DNA of 44,365 nucleotides, taken from contig JAWXBS010000064.1 of the NCBI GenBank assembly GCA_034440275.1, positions 1 through 44,365 of the forward strand, in the 5' to 3' direction. Every line of letters starts with the position of its first letter. The first letter of the stretch is position 1. The notes below the pieces were generated by a model. The model was not told where the DNA came from, searched no databases, and was given only the letters and a program-made list of their open reading frames with translations. Shown piece after piece: positions 42,033 to 44,365 of the stretch. This DNA is from VFBF01 sp034440275. GTDB taxonomy: Bacteria > Pseudomonadota > Alphaproteobacteria > Caulobacterales > Aquidulcibacteraceae. The translations under genes were made by a program, and so were the position numbers.

Positions 42033-42365
42033 CTATTTTTTCGCACGCCCTGCGGGCGTCGACGCCTTGAGATGCGCCGCCGCCAGCGCGCTCTTCAGAG
42101 TCGCCGCATCGACCTTCCTCAACGTGCAGCAGGTTGCGCCGTTCTTTCCCCACGCATTGTCGAGCGGCGCAAACGCCTCCGGCGCCATCGCGCAGTAGTG
42201 CGTCTGCAGGTCGGGATCGAACATGAGGTTGAGATCGCCATGCGCGCCCAGCGTGGCGAAGATGCGCTTCGGCGTGCGGAACGCAGCGCGATCGAAATGC
42301 GCCTTCTCGCTGGCGTCGGGCAACGCAAGCGCGAGTTCACGGGCGCGGGCGGGTGTGACGGGCAT
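42033..42365 (-). CDS. MmcQ/YjbR family protein
   Basis: The 110-residue product matches the MmcQ/YjbR double-wing fold: LALALPDASEKAHFDRAAFRTPKRIFATL, then NLMFDPDLQTHYCAMAPEAFAPLDNAWGKNGATCCTL and a Lys-rich end. The fold resembles DNA-binding domains, but no target is known. It lies 15 bases behind the alanine dehydrogenase gene, on the same strand, and is likely read with it. Confidence 0.88.
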   Translation of the reverse strand: MPVTPARARELALALPDASEKAHFDRAAFRTPKRIFATLGAHGDLNLMFDPDLQTHYCAMAPEAFAPLDNAWGKNGATCCTLRKVDAATLKSALAAAHLKASTPAGRAKK

Positions 42366-42380
42366 CGTTCAGCCGCAAAC

Positions 42381-43493
42381 TTACCCAAGCCACTTCGGCC
42401 GCATGTACGCCTTGCCGAGATCGTGCGCGACGGCTTCGTGCGCGATGGCGCCTTCATAGACGTTGAGCCCGTTCGCCAGATGCGCGTCGTCCTGCAACGC
42501 CTTCTGGTAGCCCTTGTTGGCGAGCGCGAGCGTGAACGGCAAGGTCGCGTTGTTCAGCGCAAACGCACTCGTGCGCGCCACGGCGCCCGGCATGTTCGCG
42601 ACGCAATAGTGGATCACGCCGTCGACGACGAACACCGGATCGTCGTGCGTTGTGGCCTTCGAGGTCTCGAAGCAGCCGCCCTGGTCGATGGAGATGTCGA
42701 CGAGCACCGCGCCTGGCCGCATCGTTTTCAGCATCGCGCGTGAAATGAGCTTCGGCGCCGCAGCGCCAGCCACCAGCACCGCGCCGATGACGAGATCGGC
42801 TTCCTTCACCGCATCCTCCACCGCCGCGCGGGTGGAATAGACGGTCTCGAGGCGGCCATTGAATTCGCGATCGAGTTCTTCGAGCCGCGCGGGGTTCTTG
42901 TCGAACACCGTCACCCGCGCGCGCATGCCCACCGCGATTTGCGCTGCGTTGTAGCCCGCCACGCCGGCGCCGAGGATCACCACGTCCGCCGGCCGCACGC
43001 CCGGCACGCCGCCCATCAGCACGCCGCGTCCGCCATGCGTCTTCTCAAGGAAGTTCGCGCCGACCTGGATCGACATGCGTCCCGCCACTTCGCTCATCGG
43101 CTTCAGCAGCGGCAGGCGGCCTGCCGCATCCGTCACCGTTTCATAAGCGATGCAGGTCGCGCCGGATTTCATCAGCCCTTCGGCCTGCTCGGGATCGGGC
43201 GCGAGGTGGAGGTACGTGAAGAGCGAGTGGCGCGGCTTCAGGCGCGCGATCTCGACCGCCTGCGGCTCCTTCACCTTCACGATCATTTCGGCGGCGTCGA
43301 ACACCGCGTCCGCATCCGGCAGGATCTTCGCGCCGATGCGTTCGTAGCGCGCGTCTTCAGCGCCGATGCCGAGGCCCGCGCCCTTCTCGATCAGGACCTC
43401 ATGGCCCGCGCGCACCAGTTCGGCGGCGCTCTCCGGCGTCAGCCCGACGCGATATTCCCTGATCTTGATCTCTTTCGGACACCCGACGCGCAT
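42381..43493 (-). CDS. ald: Alanine dehydrogenase
   Basis: The 370-residue product is an NAD-dependent alanine dehydrogenase (L-alanine to pyruvate and ammonia). Known functional residues fall at the usual numbers: Arg15, Lys75, His96 and Asp270. The Rossmann loop GAGVAG is at 175-180. The length is normal. ATG 43493 follows GAGGAG. It may use alanine as carbon or nitrogen source; no Lrp-type regulator is adjacent. Confidence 0.96.
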   Translation of the reverse strand: MRVGCPKEIKIREYRVGLTPESAAELVRAGHEVLIEKGAGLGIGAEDARYERIGAKILPDADAVFDAAEMIVKVKEPQAVEIARLKPRHSLFTYLHLAPDPEQAEGLMKSGATCIAYETVTDAAGRLPLLKPMSEVAGRMSIQVGANFLEKTHGGRGVLMGGVPGVRPADVVILGAGVAGYNAAQIAVGMRARVTVFDKNPARLEELDREFNGRLETVYSTRAAVEDAVKEADLVIGAVLVAGAAAPKLISRAMLKTMRPGAVLVDISIDQGGCFETSKATTHDDPVFVVDGVIHYCVANMPGAVARTSAFALNNATLPFTLALANKGYQKALQDDAHLANGLNVYEGAIAHEAVAHDLGKAYMRPKWLG

Positions 43494-43576
43494 GACGGCT
43501 CCTCAGTTGGCGGTTTGGCCCGATATACCGACCTCCGTGGGGAATGTCTTGCCCTCGCCGACCGCTGAAAAAGGAA

Positions 43577-43604
43577 ACGGCGCGCTCCCGAAGGAACGCG
43601 CCGT
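43577..43604 (-). terminator. Rho-independent terminator with UUCG tetraloop
   Basis: On the minus strand a 12-bp stem (one G-U pair) closes a TTCG loop: arms ACGGCGCGTTCC and GGAGCGCGCCGT. It is followed by TTTCCTTTTTC. It starts 47 bases after the stop of the Pro/Thr-rich protein gene and precedes the ald promoter, so it separates the two genes. Confidence 0.9.
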
Positions 43605-43651
43605 CAGCCCGCCAAAGCCGCGCGGTTGAGCCCGCAGCTTTCGCTAGCTGG

Positions 43652-44020
43652 CTACTGCACGACGCAGATGTTCTTGCCGCCGTTCGGAGCCGCCTGCGCG
43701 GTGCCGACCGTGGACGGGTCTTTCAGGCAAGCGCACGCCTCGCCTTCCGACTTGCGGGTGCGGCAGGAGCCCGACGTGGCGACGGGCGATGCGGCCGCCG
43801 TTTCTGCGGTTGGGGTCGCCGGCGTGGGCGCCGGCGCGGTCGTGCTTGAGGGCGGCGTCGCCGGGGTCGGCGCGGGCGTCGTCGGCGTTGTTTGCGGCGC
43901 AGGCATGGTGGTGGCCGGCGGCGAGACAGGCGGCGTCGCCGGCGGGGGGGTCTGCGCAAATGCGATGGTGGCTGCGGTGGAGAGGGCGACGGCGACTGCC
44001 ATCCCGATCAACTTGTTCAT
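43652..44020 (-). CDS. Secreted Pro/Thr/Ala-rich protein with cysteine-rich end
   Basis: The 122-residue product has a signal peptide (AVAVALSTAATIAFAQ), then about 65 residues of Pro/Thr/Ala repeats (TPAPTPATPP-like units), then a compact end with four cysteines (SGSCRTRKSEGEACACLKD and ICVVQ). The low-complexity part could be a wall-spanning linker or a glycosylation site, and the four cysteines likely form two disulfides. ATG 44020 gives the signal peptide. A strong terminator follows. I recognise no family. Confidence 0.75.
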   Translation of the reverse strand: MNKLIGMAVAVALSTAATIAFAQTPPPATPPVSPPATTMPAPQTTPTTPAPTPATPPSSTTAPAPTPATPTAETAAASPVATSGSCRTRKSEGEACACLKDPSTVGTAQAAPNGGKNICVVQ

Positions 44021-44132
44021 GCGGCACCTTGATGGCTGAAAGCTGAAGCCGCCCGCACGATGCGAGCAGCGACCATCAAGGCGCCATGAGCGTTCGCGGT
44101 TCCGCACCGGGATGTGAACACTCAGCCAGAAA

Positions 44133-44365
44133 TCAGGATGCGTGCGCCAGGCCGAGATCGATCAGGGCTTCTTCCGGCGCCGACAGGGCGGAGCGCACCG
44201 CAGGCGGACGCGCCGTCTCCGGCATGCCGTTCACCGCATACACGATCGTGCGCCCGTCGCGGGCGTTCCAGTAGAGCCCCGTCATCCAGCCATACGCGTC
44301 GCCGCAATGCCCATGCCAGTCGGATGAACGGTCGCCGAAGAAGTGGTCACGGGCGCCGGCGCCCG
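44133..44365 (-). CDS. Beta-lactamase-fold serine hydrolase, C-terminal part
   Basis: The last 77 codons of a gene that enters from the right edge. The stretch DWHGHCGDAYGWMTGLYWNARDGRTIVYAVNGMPE matches the end of class C beta-lactamase-related proteins, where HxG stands for the KTG motif (here HCG). The N-terminal SxxK and YxN motifs are outside the window. The frame ends at TGA 44133. Activity could be esterase, D-aminopeptidase or none. Confidence 0.65.
   Translation of the reverse strand, partial: GAGARDHFFGDRSSDWHGHCGDAYGWMTGLYWNARDGRTIVYAVNGMPETARPPAVRSALSAPEEALIDLGLAHAS

Noticed and set aside
1..44365. CRISPR array, tRNA, rRNA, transposase, integrase, toxin-antitoxin pair or known defence genes.
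   Set aside because: None was found: gaps are short, no regular spacer-repeat series is present, and no translated frame carries the needed motifs.

Overview
The window is high-GC, gene-dense DNA from the chromosome of an alphaproteobacterium. Support for this comes from the lipid A block (pmbA, cysQ-like, DUF4170, msbA-like, DUF374 acyltransferase, waaA, lpxK, lauroyl acyltransferase), the alphaproteobacterial small families DUF4170 and DUF2093, and a TonB receptor next to a beta-propeller phytase. A Caulobacterales/Hyphomonadales-like host is my best guess, but no marker gene settles it. I saw no rRNA, tRNA, insertion sequence, prophage or CRISPR array. Both ends cut through genes: a UbiA-type prenyltransferase on the left and a beta-lactamase-fold serine hydrolase on the right.

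Layout. 1-2408: end of ubiA, then a DOMON-like protein translationally coupled to a NamZ/DUF1343 exo-muramidase. 2434-2566: a composite palindromic intergenic repeat. 2618-6431: ENPP-type phosphodiesterase lipoprotein (minus strand) facing away from a fatty acid desaturase, a methyltransferase, a small GNAT and a cupin protein. 6432-7027: a patch of lower GC with a PEGA-like lipoprotein and a remnant of the ubiD 5' end. 7028-11580: DHFR-like reductase, ubiD, DUF2891 lipoprotein, cytochrome c, a small membrane protein and a MAPEG protein.

11632-23584: pmbA, cysQ-like, DUF4170 and an msbA-like exporter, then DUF1217, a cyclase-TPR receptor and a convergent PTP-type phosphatase, then four tightly coupled lipid A/acyltransferase genes. 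23705-30393: DbpA-type DEAD-box helicase, rsgA, a GT2/ArnT-like glycosyltransferase pair, and a PadR/HAAS regulatory pair. 30418-33629 (minus): lipoprotein, M23 peptidase, DUF2093 and M20 peptidase.

33757-37287: TonB receptor and phytase, divergent. Between them lie three 7-mers at exact 11-bp spacing that match a Pho box, the clearest regulatory signal in the window. 37293-44365: universal stress protein, an MFS/VOC operon divergent from a TetR gene with a palindromic operator between, radical SAM protein, zinc-ribbon protein, YjbR protein, alanine dehydrogenase, and a Pro/Thr-rich secreted protein with a UUCG-loop terminator.

Most of the window is ordinary housekeeping and envelope biology. 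The items most worth a second look are the Pho-box/TonB receptor/phytase module, the signalling genes between the two parts of the lipid A block, the composition break inside the msbA-like gene, the ubiD remnant, the composite palindromic repeat, and several clean operator palindromes.
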